Assembly: GCA_006937955.1 (NCBI GenBank)
Contig: SSNP01000002.1
Span: forward strand, 8,389,170-8,453,169
Origin: Pachypanchax playfairii
Taxonomy: Eukaryota; Chordata; Actinopteri; Cyprinodontiformes; Aplocheilidae
Reading direction: 5' to 3'
Length of the DNA: 64,000 nt
The position numbers and the translations under genes were made by a program. Positions 47,647 through 60,889 of this stretch are shown here, piece by piece. The notes beneath the pieces are model-generated. The model saw nothing but the letters and a program-made list of their open reading frames with translations, made no database searches and had not been told where the DNA came from. Numbering within the stretch: position 1 is the first letter of the stretch; each line of letters begins with the position of its first letter.

Positions 47647-50600
47647 GGTGGGACAAGATAGTGACAGTTTTAACTGTGCTGATATATAACTGCGCCTGCT
47701 TTGTATGGAGTACGAGTCGTGTTTTTTTGTGTGCATTCTGTGCTACAGATCCGCCCACGGGACTTTGGCTAATTAGATAGATGCTGAGCGCGGAGGAAAA
47801 GGAGGGGGAAAAAAAGCTAAGAAAAACAGCCTCACCCTGGTTCAATGCAGTAGCTTTTCACACAAATTTATAATGCACATTTTTAAAAAGGGAGTTATTC
47901 ACTTCTTCTCTTTTTTGACTTCCAAAAACAAAGTGTCCAGTCATTAGCTAAAAAAAAAAAACATGGTGGCTTAAACTTTCCTGTTTTCTTAGTCACAGCC
48001 GTTCTGCAGTTGTTTTAGTGAAAGAAATTTGTTGGACTTTAATCGATGTGTACAAACCAACATACATTTCATATTTATTGGACAGGAGCAATCATCCTAA
48101 AGGTGCAGCTTTAATTGGGAAGCAGTAGAAATATTTGATGTTGGTCTGAAATTTTGAGAAAAGATAAATTAAGGAGCATTGACTGACTGATTTGAATATC
48201 TTTTTGACGTTTGATGTACTGGAAGACAACTTTCCCTTTTGTCACAAGTGGTTTTCTAATGAACAAACCATCAATTTCTTGCATGTCTGTTCTGTTCAGT
48301 GCCCAATTAGCTCAAATGTTCGAATCTTTTTTTCCGAATTGAACTTCTAAAGGATTCAGCCTGTAAAAAAATTATCAAGATTCTTTTTTGATCAGACTGA
48401 ATTTTATTGATTTCCTTAACAAATGTTTACCAGTATGACAGAGATGTGCTGATGTCGTTGGTTGTGGCTATAAATGAAGCTGCTCGTTTCAGGCAGATCT
48501 TAAATACAGACGCTGTATTGATGTCGAATTAATAATAACAATATTACAGGTTTTTAAAAACCAAATCTGTTTCACTTGCCCAGTTTTCTCCATTTCAAAT
48601 ATGATTTCTTTTACAAAAAAGTCTTGCACTGAAAACAAGTCCATCTTTAGTCCCGTCCTCTTCACTGAATGTAATTTTAGTTAAACATGGCAGGTTATAA
48701 GTGGTTTTGTCATAAACAGTTTTTACAAATTGTAAATTGTGACATTGTCATCACAAGTGTGCTCCTAATCACATCAAATGTCTGATTATTTATCAGACTA
48801 CATTAAATGTCTGATCTTTAATGTGTTTTTACGAGTTTATTATTAAGTCAACAGGAATTTACAGCATCATTTTATTACATTCTGGTTTCTGATTACTCTT
48901 CTCCCAGATATGAAAGCATCCAGTACTCTTTGTAAAGAGAAAAACATTCTGTAACATGTTTTCAGACTTTCTAATTAATAGTTAAAAATTGATTTTGCTT
49001 TGGAAAGTATTTGTGGTATCTTCCATTTACAAAGATGAGAGAAGTAAAGAGAAGACATGGTTCTTGCTTGAGGTTATATCATCAAGAATACATCAGTGTA
49101 TTTATGGATAGTAATTAATAAGACAGTAGCATTATAGTTGAAGCTGAAACAAAATGAGCGCCCCCTATTGGCTGACACATAGGTTAAACATTGTTCTTCA
49201 AAAGTAGATGAGGATGAATCCGCCATCTTTATTTCCTGTACAATCAACGGGCTGTACGTACTACATGTACAGTATGTATGTGTAGTAAAAATAAAACTGC
49301 TACAGCTGATCTTTCTTATATCTTAATAGATTTTAAATAATACTTTGGGGATTTTAGGGAAGGGAATCATGGTGTCACTCACTCTCCACTCAAATCCAAT
49401 TTAGCTAAGGGATTTGAACTACTGACCTTCAGAACCTTTGTTCTGTGTGTAACACTGGCTTCATATTTCTGAAGGACAGCATGCTATAAAAAGCAACTGT
49501 GCACTCTGTAACAGATTAAACATCGAGAGCCCATTTATCCATGGAAATCCTCACTCACAGACCAAAACACATGTCGAAAATTATAGTAGTTTTCATAGAT
49601 GTTTAAAGAAAATGATACTACGGTTTGAATTATAAAGCAGAGCTCAGATGAACTGCGCTCCATCAGTGTTCCTTTGATTATTCGTTTCTAGTGCTTATGA
49701 TGCGTAACTTACCAATTTACTGGAGGGGATTTAGAGTCAAATGAGGCAAGGCAGTGCAGAAAATCCCAAATTGGACCAAATGAAAGCAACTGTTTTTGAA
49801 CACTGGTGTTAGAAAAATAATTGCAGCCAGTTTCATACTAACCAAAAATTAATGTCAAGAGGTAAAGATATTTTCATACCACTATAGTAATTATGTGCTA
49901 TTTTGTTGATTTCTTAAATAAACAGTATGGCAATCCTTTTAACATACATCACAAATGAACTTGAGCCATAAAAAATAGAGATTGTTCTCTCTTGCTGTTT
50001 GGATGGATCTGAGCTGAAGTTTCTGTTTCCCGTCCGATAACATGAGAGGAGGTTAATCTCCACCCTCTAGTCACTAGTAAATTGGGACAAATAGCTCATT
50101 GCTCCACAGTGATCACCTCATTTAACAGCTCGTCTGTCTGTGACCGCCTGGCATCATATATCGTTTTGACCTCAGGTAACCGAGACGCCTCATCGGGCTC
50201 AGAAGCTTTGTGAGTCGAGTTTCCCTTTTGGTGTTTTTCTTATATGGAAAATAAGGGATTAATAACAGCACTCATCTTCTCCTTGAACCTCTTTCTCATG
50301 ATTTGCTGTAATTTAATTAGCATCACCTAATGCCTTAAGTTGAAAATCCACCCCCCCCAGCAACTTTCTGTCCCCTCTTGTGTTTCATGCTTAATATCTA
50401 TTTAAGTCAAACATCTAATGTGATAAAAAAGACAGATAATTTCCTCTTTAAAGCTCTTATGTCATGATTTAAGTATTTGTCTCACTGATTTTCACGAGTG
50501 TTTACTTATGAATTTGTCTCTAAGTGTTAATATTTGTTTGATATATATATATATATATAATATACATGTGTGCATTTGCAAAGCAGTAACCCAGTTTCAC

Positions 50601-51324
50601 TGTTACGCCTCAGCAACTAATGAGGAGCTTTCAGGCTCTGCAAGTTAATGAAGCATGTGTGAATCTGTCTGTGTATCTGTGTGTGTGTTTATAGGTTGTG
50701 TTTGTCTGTGTGAATGCCCGGTCCATGGTGGTAATTATTAACTATTATCCAGATGCCATGGAGGCAACATTTATTTAAGGACCTTGGTGATATAGGTCAC
50801 GCTGTATGCCTCAAACATTAATGTTTTTTTTAATTATTATTTTATCCAGCAGATAGAAAAATGACTCCAAACTGAGCTTTAGGAAAGACCAAACACCAAA
50901 ATTGTTTAGAATAAACATTTAATTCAAGTACTTGCCAGCCTGCAAGCATCCTCCTACCCATATCCTTTAAATTTAACTTAATTTTAACTCCAGTTCAGTC
51001 GGATAACTTAAAGGTCTTCACTGTAAAAAAGAGTTTGAGTTTGGCATTTAGGCTCCGATCCCATCAATCCGAGATCTTACTGCACAACACATTACGGAGG
51101 ACAAAGGATATCTTCACTGTTCTTCCTGGAGATGTTTCTCCACATGTCAGACATGAAGATGGTCATTGATGTCCCCCAGGTGGCTGCTGGGAAGGTGGAA
51201 GGCTGGATATAAACGGTGGCAGCAGGATGTTCAGCAACGACAGATGGACTGATGGATCGGAGCTCCATCTGCAGTTATGAGGGCATTATCGTGATTTATC
51301 ATGGCTTGTCTACAGTCCAGCAAT
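47647..51324. other. Presumed intron/intergenic, no gene seen
   Basis: No exon found. Includes a (TA)n tract at 50541-50559 and a C-run near 50350. Around 50720-50830 the sequence has a mixed, TE-free look with TAATTATTAACTATTATCC, perhaps conserved non-coding, but I cannot show it. Confidence 0.45.
50541..50559. repeat. (TA)n microsatellite
   Basis: Nine to ten TA dinucleotides. Confidence 0.9.
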
Positions 51325-51885
51325 AGCTGTGTTTACATGGACACAATTAATCAGATTATAAGCCTAATCAGAATAAAAATGTTTCATGTAAACATGCCAT
51401 TCAGATTACTTACACTCGATCAAAATTTCTGTCCGATTGAGACAGGTGGGTTATCCCGATAGTTATTCCAATCGCTGCACAATGAGGCTCGTGTCTGTTA
51501 CGTTCTGCGTTGACTTATCTTACGTTGGCATTTACAGATGCTGGATGAAAACATGGCGGGCGTGAGACAAAACTAGTCAGTTTTGGAAACATATGCGCGG
51601 CTGGAGGTTTAGATGTAAAATAGTTTCCAGAAAAAATAAAGAAGATGCTACTGCTCCATTGTTAACGAACGCAGCCATGTTTGTTTACAACGGAAGTCTG
51701 GTGCTTCTTCTTTTATGGTGTTTTGGATCGTTCAACACATGTCAAATTGAGCTAACCTGATCAAACGTATGGCGCATGTGAATGTTTCTTATAATCGGAA
51801 GATGTACTCAGGGTCCATGTACACGGTCAGATTCTAATCCAAACAATGAGCAGATTAAAGACATTTTGCACATGTAAATACAGCT
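51325..51885. mobile_element. 561-bp MITE with AGCTGTRTTTACATG termini
   Basis: The left end AGCTGTGTTTACATGGAC and the reverse complement of the right end, AGCTGTATTTACATGTGC, match at 15 of 18 positions. AAT flanks both sides. The subterminal regions repeat TAATCAGATTAT/GATTCTAATC-type words. Repeats with 'TTACATG' ends and TAATC-rich interiors are common MITEs in fish. There is no coding capacity. A three-base flank would suit PIF/Harbinger or a related group; that assignment is tentative. Confidence 0.7.
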
Positions 51886-52079
51886 AATGATAATGAGATT
51901 TGGATCATGACTGAAAGAATGAGATCCTGGACACAAGAAGCTGAAAATATAGAGCGAGGGGTTTCATCTCCCCTGGGTATGTCAGAGTGGAGTTGCTGCT
52001 CCTCCTCATCAAAAGAAGTCAGCAGATGTGGTTTGAGCATTTCAGATTAGGATGCTTCCCTCTAGAGGTTTTGTGTCCC

Positions 52080-52560
52080 ACTCACTGGATTATTTATCCC
52101 CTTTAGCCCAGAAACACGTTGGATTTGGATTGGAGGCTGAACAGATTGATAAGGAGGGCTGGTTCTGTCCTGGAGACTGAACTGGAGTCTCTTGAGTTGA
52201 TTGTCCAAAGGACGATGAGGAGCATGGTGGGGAACCCTTGTCGTCCTCTTCGGAACGCAGTGGCACGGCAGCAGAGTGTCTTCAGTCAGGGGATTCTTCA
52301 TAATCCGCTGCAGCACAGACCGCTACGGGAGATCCTTCCTGTCCACACCTGGAGCCCTCTGCGGGAGGTCCTTCCCGTCCACACCTGGAGCCCTCTGCGG
52401 GAGGTCCTTCCCGTCCACACCTGGAGCCCTCTGCAGGAGATCCTTCCTGTCCACAGCTGGAACTCTCTATGGCTCCCTGAAGAATAACTGAGCTACAACA
52501 ACACTTGAATTTCCCTTCGGGGATTAATAAAGTATTTTTGATTTGATTTGATTTGATTTC
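52080..52560 (+). mobile_element. CR1/L2-type LINE 3' end
   Basis: One open frame (52119-52487) reads LIRRAGSVLETELESLELIV, then MVGNPCRPLRNAVARQQSVF, the 3' part of the ORF2 seen also at 10715 and 57185. After the stop the copy ends CCTTCGGGGATTAATAAAGT and a short run of TGATT units, the typical 3' tail. It is 5'-truncated. An internal 36-bp tandem array is described separately. Confidence 0.85.
52326..52469 (+). repeat. 36-bp tandem repeat, four copies, in frame inside the LINE ORF
   Basis: Four 36-bp units (start CGGGAGRTCCTTCCYGTCCA) encode REILPVHTWSPL, REVLPVHTWSPL, REVLPVHTWSPL and QEILPVHSWNSL. The other LINE copies have one such segment (YKRSFLPAAISLHN at 57185), so the array arose by tandem duplication of the last ORF2 codons. 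Confidence 0.93.
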
Positions 52561-55500
52561 AGAGGATGACCTGATAGATTATTATTTTTATGATCAATTA
52601 CATTTCACCAGTTTAAAATAAATCTCAATCCAGAACAAACAAACAAACAAACAAACAAAAAGGTCTGATTCAAATTCCCTTCATTTCACTACAGTCAAAC
52701 TCAAATTCAAATCCATTTACGTGTTTGAATATGAAATAGTTTCTGTCTGTATGCTTCTTATAATCTCACTTGGCACACACAATCACTATAATCTAAGTCA
52801 CTTGGGTCTAAATTAATGAAATGCTACACTGTGGTCAGGGAATGTTCTCTTTGTAACCACAAACCAGAGGTAGAGGGAGTCCTCGAGCACGAGCACGAGT
52901 GTCATGCTAAATGAGATTAAAGTTACAACTGGATTATTGAAATTATACCAGAAAAACACAGATAAATCACTTTTGTAGGATTCTTTGAATGATCTTATCT
53001 CAAAGTCATCGTCAAATAAAACAACATACCAAAATTGAGGAGCTCTTATTGAAAATAGAAAATAACTAGAAGTCAGTCTATTATTTCAAACTCAAAGTCC
53101 AAGCAAAAGTATTGGAACTATTGGTCAAACTGTTTTTGTTCCTTCGTCTGAGTAAAAACATCAAACATTGCAAAACAGTTTGATATAATTTGATCTCCTG
53201 AAAATGACAAATTCTTCTTTTACGATGTTCCTGCTGTGTGATTTCAGTAATGGCTTCTGTGGCAGCCTGAGTTTAAAGCTTTATTTCATCTGTTTTTTTC
53301 TGTAATTGCAGCCAATAAAAAAAACTTTTTTTTTTACTTTTCATTGCTCCAATTTAACGGTGGCATCATAAAACCTAATTGACTTGTAGATGCTGATAAA
53401 GAAACATCTTTGCTCAAGCTGCTTTTATATGTTCAGATCATAAAGATTATAAACAGCTGATTTCATGTACTTTTTTTCTGTTTTAAATATGTAATTACAT
53501 GGATGGATAAAACTTGCATGTTTTTTAAATGGAGTGATGTTTCTTATTACATAAGACACAAAGTAAATAGGATAATCTACATCTATCTGATCATATAAAG
53601 CCTGCCGTTCAAAGCCAGTGAACCCGAACCTCTGAAATATTAACAAGCCGTCACTCATCCTGTCACACCTGAGTGAATATGATTAAAGGTGCAACCCAAA
53701 CATCTGATGAAAGATTTAAAGTTGATCTTTGCATGTGATGGAAGAGTGGACAAAATGTCCTTATTGGGGAGACAAAACCCGAGTAGGAATAAGATATTTA
53801 TGACATCATCCTTATAGTTTCAAGTTTAGTCACGCCAAGTGAGTCATCAGGAAGCTGGATCGAGTTGCTGGAGGTTAAACATGGCATCTGTTATGCCCTT
53901 TGTAGATAAATATAATGATACACAACATTATTCATATTACGTGTAGTTTTAGTTCTTAGAACTGAATAATCCATCACAGTTTCTTGTGGTTTTACAACTA
54001 TTACAGCAATTTTAAAGCAATAATTAAAACATTTTTTGTGCTTCGCCGTTTTTGTTTTTCAGCATGAAAATATTGCAGTAAATTATATTCACTGGAAAGG
54101 AGTGAAAGTTTGGCAGTTTGTAGGAACAACTGTGCCAATCTAGAGTTTCAGAGGGCTCCAGGCAGAACAGCCGAAACTTTTACTGCAGCCTCTCTGATGG
54201 GATTACACAAAGAGAGACAACAACGTGGCTGAGTTTGTTACTCTCACTAAAATGTTAACAGGTCTGATTCAAATACAGTCTTTAACCTGATTAAAAAATG
54301 AGAAAAGTGAAAAATGTTAACTGCGACCGATTCCAGGGAAAACTGGACGCAACAATAAAACCAGGTGTGAACTTTGATTGACAGGAAAAGAGGTTGGATT
54401 GATTAGTTCTCTTTTTTTTTACAAATTAAAACAACATGGAAGTTCTTTGTCCAAACAAACAAAAAAACAAAAATAAAGTTAAGTTAGGTAAATAAAAAAT
54501 CTAAATCTCAACTTGAACAGTTGCTCACAAGTAAATCTAGAAACTTTGAACAAAAATAAACATGTTTTTGGAAAGTGAGACTTCTGAATTGGAAGTTTAC
54601 AGATTAGTTTTTCATATTCACACACAGACAAGTCGGGTTTAAAAAGAGACCTGCTGATTATAAAAAACTGAACTTGACGGCAAAAACCCGCAATTTCATG
54701 AAACTGCTAAAATAAACACAAATCTTTTCAAAACCATCTCAAGCAGACAACATGAACTGCTCTGACACATGAACTCTTCTGTGACTGAGCAGGGGGAGGA
54801 TGCTCCAACCAGGGTGCAGAGGGAAGCTTCCAATTGGACGAGGCGGCAGCCAATCACAGACAGGGAACCACACACGAATCAGGAACCTGCAACTGCACAG
54901 TGAAATAATGCAAAACAAAACAGCCAGAACACCCACTGAAGAAAAAGTTACTGCATATCGTCTAAAGAAATCCAAATTTCTAAATGACTATATTAGATTT
55001 CTAACTTCCTGGTGTAAAAATGACCTCAGTTAATTATAATAAAGAGTAAGTGGATAATAACTAAAAATTCCTGATTCAAGAAAAAGACTTTAAAATCTCA
55101 GAGACCAAAAAAGAAAATGAGTAACGAATAACAACCTTTGCAGAACATTTTAAAAAGTCATTTAAAAGCAGAACATGGTGGTTGCTTACGTTCCCTCCTG
55201 CTGCGTTAAATCCACCGTAGCTGCACTCACCTGTCACCTGTGTCGATGGGGGCTGGTCATTCGGACTTAATGCAGTGTAAAGCCCGTTCACTCAGCTTTT
55301 CTGTCCCATGATGCTTTTTAAGGTAGAGGTCTTCATGGGTCAAAAGAATTCAACCACAAACCATAAAATGATAAATAATAAAAAGAGTAGAGCACCTCAG
55401 GGTGACGTGCCCTTCACTCAACCTCTCCTCCTCATCATCATTCTGCAACTTAAAAAACTGGAAGGTAGTAAAGGTGAAATATTTACGTTAACTTGCTGAA

Positions 55501-57184
55501 ATGGAACTAACATATTGAAAGCTGGAAGTTTAGACTAGAATTTGTCTACAAAATCAATCAGAACCAAATGGACTCATCCATTGTGGGACCAAACAAAGCC
55601 AAGAATTCCTGCCCAGGTCGGGAAACATGACATTGTCTTCACAGCTGATTTTTATCTATTTGTTAACTTCAACCCCACAACGACTTTAACACTGTTAGAA
55701 AAATGTTCAAACCAGCATGTACGAAAATGTAACCATTGTAACAGATTTTTGAAATAAATTAACATTAATCTTCTAAATCTACACGTCAACAAATCCAAAC
55801 CACCATACAGGTAGATTATGAAGCTCCTAAAAATGACCTGCGTGAGTGTTTTATGGGGTCCAGCAGAGACTAGCTAGCAACAGCTCATGCTCGTTCTTTA
55901 TCAGAGGAGCTGCCAAATACACATGCGTGAAATTTGACACAATTCAGCCGAAGAAAACACAAATTGTGCAGCAATGTCTCATTATAATATAAAGATTATA
56001 GATGCATAAATGTAAAGCAGGAGATGTTAGTAAGGTGAAGGGTTAAGGTTAGGGTTAGGGGTCGCATTTGAAATATAGGGTCGTTTTTACAGATTGCAAA
56101 GTCAATGAATGTGGTCGTATTTCACTGGAGGTCGGTCTCCCCAAACATGTCGTTAAAGTCTCAAAGCTGAAACAGCAAAGATCTCAGCTGGAGTTTGACC
56201 TTATGTAACGTCTCACGTCTCCAGCAGTAAAACAGATATTCACCCAACACAACAGCAGTAAGAGGATTTATGCTTCCACTTGGTTTCAGGGCAGAACAGT
56301 AGAGGAATCTGCATCCTCTCACTTCAACATAATCTACAGTTTAACATTTTACCGCCTCTGTAATCAGCCAGAGTTCACAGCAGGAAGTTACACAGCACCG
56401 AACTAAAAGGTTTTAACTGCTTAAATTGCAAATTTGATCAAGGAAGTCAGTTTGAAATGAAAAGTTATCTTTGTGTATAATGTAAATATAATTCGAACCA
56501 AATTGAAATCATTTATAATGCAGAAGGAAAATTACAGGGTGCAACGTTCGTCAAGATGAATCACTGACGATTTGAAATGTTGGAATATGAAAACATGTTT
56601 TAAAAGTACTGATGCAGCGACAGCTCTGATTTCACTGAAGCTTTTTAATAAATCTTCTGTGGAAGCACTGAAGTGGATGAGTGGTTTTGGCAGTTGCGGC
56701 ATGGGGCAGCGCAGCCATCAACCCTCCCCCAAAAAAACATTCAAACCAGCCCATGAGCTGGCTGTTGTCCATCAATGCGTTTGGCTTTGTATTCCAAAAA
56801 CTAGTGCTAGTGCTCTGCACTTCACCGTAAACACAGCCAAAAGCTTTCACCTCAAAGCATGTAAACAGACAGGACTGTGTTTATGGCCTTTGGGCGTATT
56901 TACAACTATTTCCACCGATTGTTGATACTTTTTCCATTTTTTTTTCCATTTTTCAAACCATGAACATTGAAACAGAACATCAGTAGGTGGTGTCGTGCAC
57001 ACTGTGTATCCTCCGGGTTTTTATCAGTAAAAAGAAATAAACCAAACCTGATGTTGCCAAGTTCCAATCACCTTTCTGCAGGATCTGTTTTATGTAATAA
57101 AGTCAGGAAGTTCAAGCAGGAATCTGGAATCTGAGAGGCGGTCATGTGGAGAACAGGAGAAACATCAAACAGTCAGGTTAATCT
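52561..57184. other. Presumed intron/intergenic, no gene seen
   Basis: No exon recognised. It holds an (AAAC)n tract at 52636-52661, poly-T near 53325 and about three GGTTAG/TTAGGG-like units at 56040-56061. Open frames reach about 117 codons (56572-56925) without recognisable content. Confidence 0.45.
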
Positions 57185-57525
57185 GAGTTAACAAAAAAAA
57201 AGCTGGAGCTGATTGTACAAAAAAGAATGCTGGACAAGCTGATGAAGATGATGGAGGACTCTTCTCACCCTCTGCACGACACAGTGATCAAACAACAGAG
57301 TGTGTTCAGTGAGAGGCTTCTTCAGGTCCGATGCAAAAGATACAAAAGATCATTCCTGCCTGCAGCCATTAGCCTCCACAACAAGAACAGACCTTGATTT
57401 TTATTATTATATTATTGTCTTCATTATTGTTTTTTTTATTGTTGGACAAAAAAACAAAAAAAAACTATTACAACGTTGAATTTCCCTTCTGGGATAAATA
57501 AAGTATTTTTCATTTCATTTTCATT
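57185..57525 (+). mobile_element. CR1/L2-type LINE 3' end
   Basis: The frame KLELIVQKRMLDKLMKMMED, then HPLHDTVIKQQSVFSERLLQ and VRCKRYKRSFLPAAISLHN, ends in a stop near 57394. It is followed by an AT-rich UTR and CCCTTCTGGGATAAATAAAG with TCATT-type tail repeats. It is the same family as the copies at 10715 and 52080, but truncated at a different point. Confidence 0.85.
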
Positions 57526-59439
57526 TCGTTACTGTTCATTTGAATTTACTAAATTTAACAATTAGACTAGGTGTAATAAAATATCTTGTAACAGCGCTAC
57601 ATTTAATCTCACCATAAAACTAAAAGCTGCACTTAATATAATTACAGAGCAATTATTATTACAATTTATAAACAGATTAAAAGGATGTATTTGAGATAAT
57701 TCTCTTTTGAGAGATTTATTGGTGATGAAAGAAACAAACAAAACAGACAAAAGAACGGATGTTTAAAATGTTTAAAAACAATAAAAATGGATTTTACTCT
57801 TTGTACAAACAATTAAACATTTTCTGTGAAGATATTTTCTTAATTGTCATATAATTATTAATATAAATATTAGATATTGTAAAATATCCATTTCGTAATT
57901 AACTGAATGGGAACAACTGATGAAAAATCCTCATGGATTGAGATGTAACAGTTGATGTTTTTAGTGTCTAAACTGAACTTTAAACTGTATTTTTACACTA
58001 AATTCCAGCGTCTATCTTCTTTTCTTCTTGCACTCTTCATCTCAGCATCTTCACCAGCTCTCTGATCACATCTGTTTAAATTTGATACTCAGCCTATGTG
58101 GGGTTTCACCGCCTGCATGGACACATCCACTCATCACATCCCATCAAACGAGTGTGTGTTTGTGTGTGTTGATGCTGACCTTTCCCTCTCAGTTGCATAA
58201 TTGTGCTCATAAACTAGAAGACCACTCTGCTTTGTTGTTTCAGCTGCTGTAAACACTCCGTCGCTTGGAGTTTCACCTCTTTCATTTCTCTGATGCACAA
58301 AATTGAATGTTGCATGACCATCATTGAGTTGAAAAGCATTTAAATTCATTTTTCCAGCATGCAGTCTAATTTAGCTGTTTTATGTTTCAGACACATCTAA
58401 TGAGCACTTTGTAATTTCAGCAGAAAACATGTTCTAATGTCTTTTTATCAAAATTCTGAATTTTTAAGATATAAATTACCCCTTAAACTAAAAAGAAATA
58501 CTGGAAAACAATGTCTCTTGTGAATGATCTGTTGACACACATCCACCAAAACATCATTGCAGACCAAACACTTCCCTCTCACAGCCACGGCTGTTCGCCG
58601 AACCCATTTGGCTTTAAATTACACAGCAAATTTAGCAATTTTATCACTGTGAAAACCACAAACGAGCACCGATTTCTGAATCTCATGTGTAGACATTTTA
58701 CAGCATATTCACCTCCAGTGGATCATTGTGAAGTTCTGCTCCTGCTCTTTCTATCATTTACTTTGATTTCACATATGAAACAGTTGGTTGAGTTTTGAAA
58801 ACAAGAGGAAACAAAAATGCTTGTTGGGTTGAAATGAAATATACATGAGAATCAGCCCAGTTGTGACACTGTTTATTTAAATTTGTTCAGCAATTCTTCA
58901 GATTTTGGACTTTAGCTGCCTTCTCATTCATTTTCTGTTCATTTCATGTACTTGACATCATATTATGCTTAAAAAGAATGTCAAACTGAACAAGTGGAAG
59001 ACAAAAGAAATATTAGACCCAGATGAAAAAATATAAATCTCTGAAAAACCTTTCTTTAAGATAAAGGAAATCCAGCAGGGACCTGAAACAGGATCTGAGA
59101 GATGCTCCATCTGTCAGTTGATAATCTTCTATATGTTGAGTTTACAGATAACAACTCTTTGGGAATCACCTGTTTAAAAAAAAACCTTCAAAAACCCGTC
59201 AGATTATTGATCAAACTGTAAAACACTAGAAACGCTTCATGCTCTTTGGATGCAAAATAAAAAGCTCCCAAGATGCTCGAAAAAGCTCAAAGAAATGCTA
59301 AAACCTTTTGCACAGCGTTCATATTTATGGTTAATAGCACTTTAATTCAGAGTGGACTACAAACAGTTAGAATAGTGTGTGTTTTTTGTTTAAAGTAAAA
59401 CAATACTACCTTTTAGTTTTGAAAAAGTGCTCAGGCTTA

Positions 59440-60150
59440 ATGAACAAGTCAAAGAGAGAAGATGTTGGAGCAGCTTCTTCTTCTCTGTTCCAGATGTCAC
59501 AACTCAAACCAGTAAAGAAACCTCCATCTGCTGCAGGAAAACAAACCTCATCAGCTGACACACATGTCAACCAGTCACAGCTCCTGCAGACTCGAATGCA
59601 CACAATATTCATTAACGTTTCCCAGCATGCATTCTTTAAAGAAAGTCATAGTTTGTCTCCTCATTTGTTTGTTTATGAGCACGTTTTTTTCTGTAAATCT
59701 TTCGGATCTTTGCCTGCTTTTAAATCTTGTTTATTTATTCGTCCTATAGTCAGGGTAAAGTTCAATGTAGTAAATATTAGTTTCAATCTATTCAAACAAT
59801 TACTTCTTTATTTTTGCCTCAGAATGTTTAATGGTTGGAAAAGCTTTTCCAAATGTAATTATATGTTATTACCTGTGAGACCTAATCCAGGCAGACCTCT
59901 GTCTGAAGCTGAAAGACCTGCTTACTCTCATGATAATCTGCTGATAGATGGAGCTCAGCTTGACAGGGATAAATGTGGCAAGCGCATATATACAGACAAA
60001 AGCCCCGTCTTTCCAGTAATTGCAACAGTGCGGCTCTTTAAACGCGTCACGGCGGGTGTATTGCTCAGGTGTGTCTGTTTGCAGTGTGTAAAGATGAGCA
60101 ATCTGTCAGACAGGATACACACTGGCTTCTGCCACACTTACAGTAATTAA
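59440..60150 (+). other. Unexplained 236-codon open reading frame
   Basis: From ATG 59440 the frame stays open for 236 codons (from 59377 if a GTG start is allowed). The product begins MNKSKREDVGAASSSLFQMS and ends CHTYSN. It has a Lys/Ser-rich start, a Phe/Leu-rich middle and no domain, signal peptide or repeat I recognise. No splice-site pair or Kozak context argues for translation. It may be a lineage-specific gene, a decayed exon, TE-derived sequence or chance. Confidence 0.2.
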
Positions 60151-60161
60151 GGACAGAGACC

Positions 60162-60185
60162 GTGTGTGTGTGTGTGTGTGTGTGT
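60162..60185 (+). repeat. (GT)n microsatellite
   Basis: About twelve GT units, followed by a G-rich stretch (GGGGTGGTGGGGTGG). Confidence 0.95.
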
Positions 60186-60380
60186 TTGGGGTGGTGGGGT
60201 GGTATTTAGAGCTTCTCACCAGTTTGTTTCTACAAAACAAGCAACAGGTTATTTCATAAAATGAAACAAATCATAATTCTCTGCTCAACTTGTCGCTTTC
60301 TTATGGTAAAAATGTCGTGTCCGTCTTCCATCAGTGAGCTCTGTCCTGTCAGATTTATTCTAAATTTTTATTCCCAGCTG

Positions 60381-60889
60381 GTTAAAGCTACAATATGTAA
60401 GAATTAGACCTTGTTGTCAAATCCGAGTCCCGCAGTTCATGTAGAAAAAATCACCCGCTCTGCCACTCACCCCCTCCCCTCCCTGATTTTTCTATTGTGT
60501 TGCCAGTTCTGATGTTGATTCTCATTTTGTTTCTCTTGTATTTGTTCAATTATTGGGAGTGTCTGAAGGCCTATTTGTTCAGTGTTGAGTTTTCCAAAGT
60601 GTGTTTGAACGCCCCATCACGTGCAGCTCAGCAGATCAGTTGGAAGGATGTGGTGGTTTCTTACTTTTCACTGCTGCTCGTTGTGGAATTACAGCTGCTT
60701 GTATTGAAGACTTGGCAGCCTTGCAGACTCACATGTGATTCGTTATGGAACCAGGAAGTCTGGACTTGTAAATAATGATTCCATCATGGACCAGCGTTAT
60801 TAAAATGACAGAAACTAGTGACCACCCAACCGGCTGAGATCCAGATCTGTTACAATGTGACTTTATTTTCAACATATTGTACCTTTAAC
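60381..60889. mobile_element. 509-bp MITE with TTAAAGSTACAATATGT termini
   Basis: The left end GTTAAAGCTACAATATGTAA and the reverse complement of the right end, GTTAAAGGTACAATATGTTG, are inverted repeats about 18 bases long. Elements with TTAAAG-TACAATATGT ends are very common in teleosts. The body has no transposase; the 92-codon open frame at 60497-60775 is not recognisable. The superfamily is not determined because the target duplication is unclear. Confidence 0.72.

Larger units (their letters stand above)
57526..60380. other. Presumed intron/intergenic with one unusually long open frame
   Basis: No gene I can name. The open frame at 59440-60150 is treated under findings. A (GT)n tract lies at 60162-60185. 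Confidence 0.4.

Noticed and set aside
56040..56061. Telomere-like TTAGGG units
   Set aside because: Only about three imperfect units; too short to claim an interstitial telomere.
58028..58800. Open frames of 74-95 codons
   Set aside because: Composition-driven and without homology; no evidence that they are exons of the 42324 gene.
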